Assembly (NCBI RefSeq): GCF_041146395.1 | Contig: NC_090995.1 | Coordinates: 14,263,501 to 14,327,500 of the forward strand | Length of the DNA stretch: 64,000 bases | Origin: Eulemur rufifrons | Lineage: Eukaryota > Chordata > Mammalia > Primates > Lemuridae | Direction of reading: 5' to 3' | Shown: piece after piece, positions 62,736-64,000 of the stretch | Numbering within the stretch: the stretch's first letter is position 1 | Layout of the letters: each line of letters opens with the position of its first letter | Notes under the pieces: model-generated | What the model was told of the DNA's origin: nothing | The model's input: only the letters and a program-made list of their open reading frames with translations | Databases searched by the model: none | Position numbers and translations under genes: made by a program

Positions 62736-64000
62736 GTTCTACCCTCCCATTTCGAGAAACCGCCATGAAGTGTACACAGCGGCGGCTCACAGGCCTGGCA
62801 TGTCTGAGAAGTTTAAGAAAAATACAGACACCTCTCCACATGTCCACTACATGGGATGAAGTCCAGACATGCACAGGTTTAAAAAATTCTACAGGTAATT
62901 CTGATTTTCAGCTAGGCTAAGATATGCTGCTAAATAGAATTAACCTCCATTTGCTGCTTATTATTATGTGTCTTTAACTCATTGATCTGTTTAACTTCAG
63001 AGAGAGTAAAGTTGTTGATATTTAGAATGAAATTGATAAATTATATAGAATGTCCATTCCCATGAACATGTCTTAAAAACTGTTAATATTTTCACTACCC
63101 TCAGCTTCTAACCCAACACGTCCTCTTCCCTTTTTCTTCAGTAAGTGGCCATCCCATCGACCCTGTTTGGGAAGAGGCTTTCCAGGTTGTGGTTATGAGC
63201 ACGGGTTAGAGAGTGAGCAGCCTTTGGCCAACGTACCTACACACGAATTGTACCACCCAGTTACTTACTGTTCTGGCTACATGCAATGAAACAAGGTCCC
63301 TAGAATGTCCTTTGGATTTCTTTTGTTTTAAAAAAGACAGTATAGGGGAAATGCTGTAGTTTCTCATTTATCCATAGACAGTATGACTTTCGGCCCTGAG
63401 TGTCAATTGTCTGATGGACCAAAGAGGGAGGCCGGCGAAGGGGCCAGACTGGGGCCCTGAGGCAGGAAACAGAAGGGCCCGGAACAGTCTTGCCAGCATG
63501 AACTGCGTCCTACGCCTCCTGCTCTCTGCAGGCTCCATTCCTGTCCCCGAGGGGGCCAAGGGCCTGTGTTTAGGTTAGGGGAGGGGGAGGAGGTGTTAAG
63601 TAGGTCCAGGTGGAATTCTTTAAGACAAACTGGCTTTGCTCCAGCTTCAGATCTTGCTCAAACACTTTCTGCAGCTGCATTGCTGCTTAGACCGCAGCTG
63701 ATATGTTCTCTCTGGTCTAAGAATGGTTTGGACTATTCCTAAAACTTTAAGTGATTTTAAAAACCATCGGAAAGATGCACTTTGCTAATGAGAAAAAAAA
63801 AAATGAGGCAAAAACAAAAGATTTCAATGTACTAGAATCTCTAAACCATAATTTTAGATATAGTACCCACCATGAGTCCTCCTGTTTCTTACAGATTACT
63901 GCACCATCGACAAGTCGGGCTGCAGCATACTCTAGAAAGAGGACGTTGTTTTAGAGGATTAGAATCTAGTGTTTCATGCTAACTCCATCCCTATCTTATG
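62736..64000. other. Unassigned intron with a GC-rich patch at 63380-63600
   Basis: The 63-codon minus ORF in the patch overlaps GC-rich sequence only. No repeat, exon or promoter signature seen. CpGs are few for its GC content, so it is not an island. Confidence 0.4.

Larger units (their letters stand above)
45244..64000 (-). other. CFAP299: CFAP299 upstream intron (partial)
   Basis: This sequence lies 5' of the 45101-45243 exon in the direction of transcription. The codons preceding Ser (ending ...KLT in the human protein as I recall it) are not found here, so the intron continues beyond the window. Contents are old repeats, a hAT-like element, an MLT1 LTR, a long L2, and a lemur-type L1 tail. 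Function is inferred only from position. Confidence 0.75.

Noticed and set aside
45244..64000. Preceding CFAP299 exon
   Set aside because: No minus-strand segment matching the expected upstream residues was seen; probably beyond the right edge.

Overview
This window is vertebrate, specifically primate, nuclear DNA. It has no bacterial-style gene packing, its ORFs are short and random-looking, and it is dense in mammalian interspersed repeats (L2, MIR, MER5-type hAT, MaLR LTRs, L1, one Alu). The Alu at 29683-30045 has the form typical of strepsirrhines (lemurs and relatives): a 'cagcctagctcacagcaacc' block and a TATATATA-containing linker. The L1 tail at 60139-60800 ends in the sequence I associate with lemur L1s. 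I therefore infer a lemur-like primate; the species cannot be read from the window.

Only one gene is supported. Two minus-strand coding exons, 45101-45243 and 23620-23749, encode consecutive pieces of a protein I recognise as CFAP299 (C4orf22, DUF4464 family), a cilia/flagella-associated protein. The exons join through a serine codon split 2+1 and are separated by a 21.35 kb intron. The gene is therefore transcribed right to left: 45244-64000 is upstream intron, 23750-45100 is the intron between the two exons, and 1-23619 is the following intron. Earlier and later exons were not found and presumably lie outside.

The rest is intronic and mostly decayed transposons. Region 1-24 kb: L2 and MIR relics, L1 fragments at 6.3-7.7 kb with a small hAT-like element inserted, MER5 relics at 18.8-19.8 kb, several CA/TG microsatellites. 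Region 25-31 kb: two adjacent L1 fragments covering the same part of ORF2, a 73-nt purine-only tract, the Alu with a perfect 18-bp target-site duplication, and a MaLR LTR. Region 31-45 kb: old L2/L1/MIR pieces. Region 45-51 kb: MIR/L2 relics, a 606-bp hAT-like element with 8-bp duplications, an MLT1-type LTR inside an old L1, and a head-to-head MIR pair. Region 53.5-57 kb: an unusually long L2 copy, then a nest of DNA transposon, LTR and L1. Region 60-61 kb: the lemur-type L1 3' end.

I found no exotic or undescribed system. The most useful results are the two CFAP299 exons, the repeat stratigraphy, and a few testable oddities, such as the same ORF2 stop codon in two separate L1 copies. Repeat boundaries and family names come from recognition by eye, not alignment, so treat edges as approximate.
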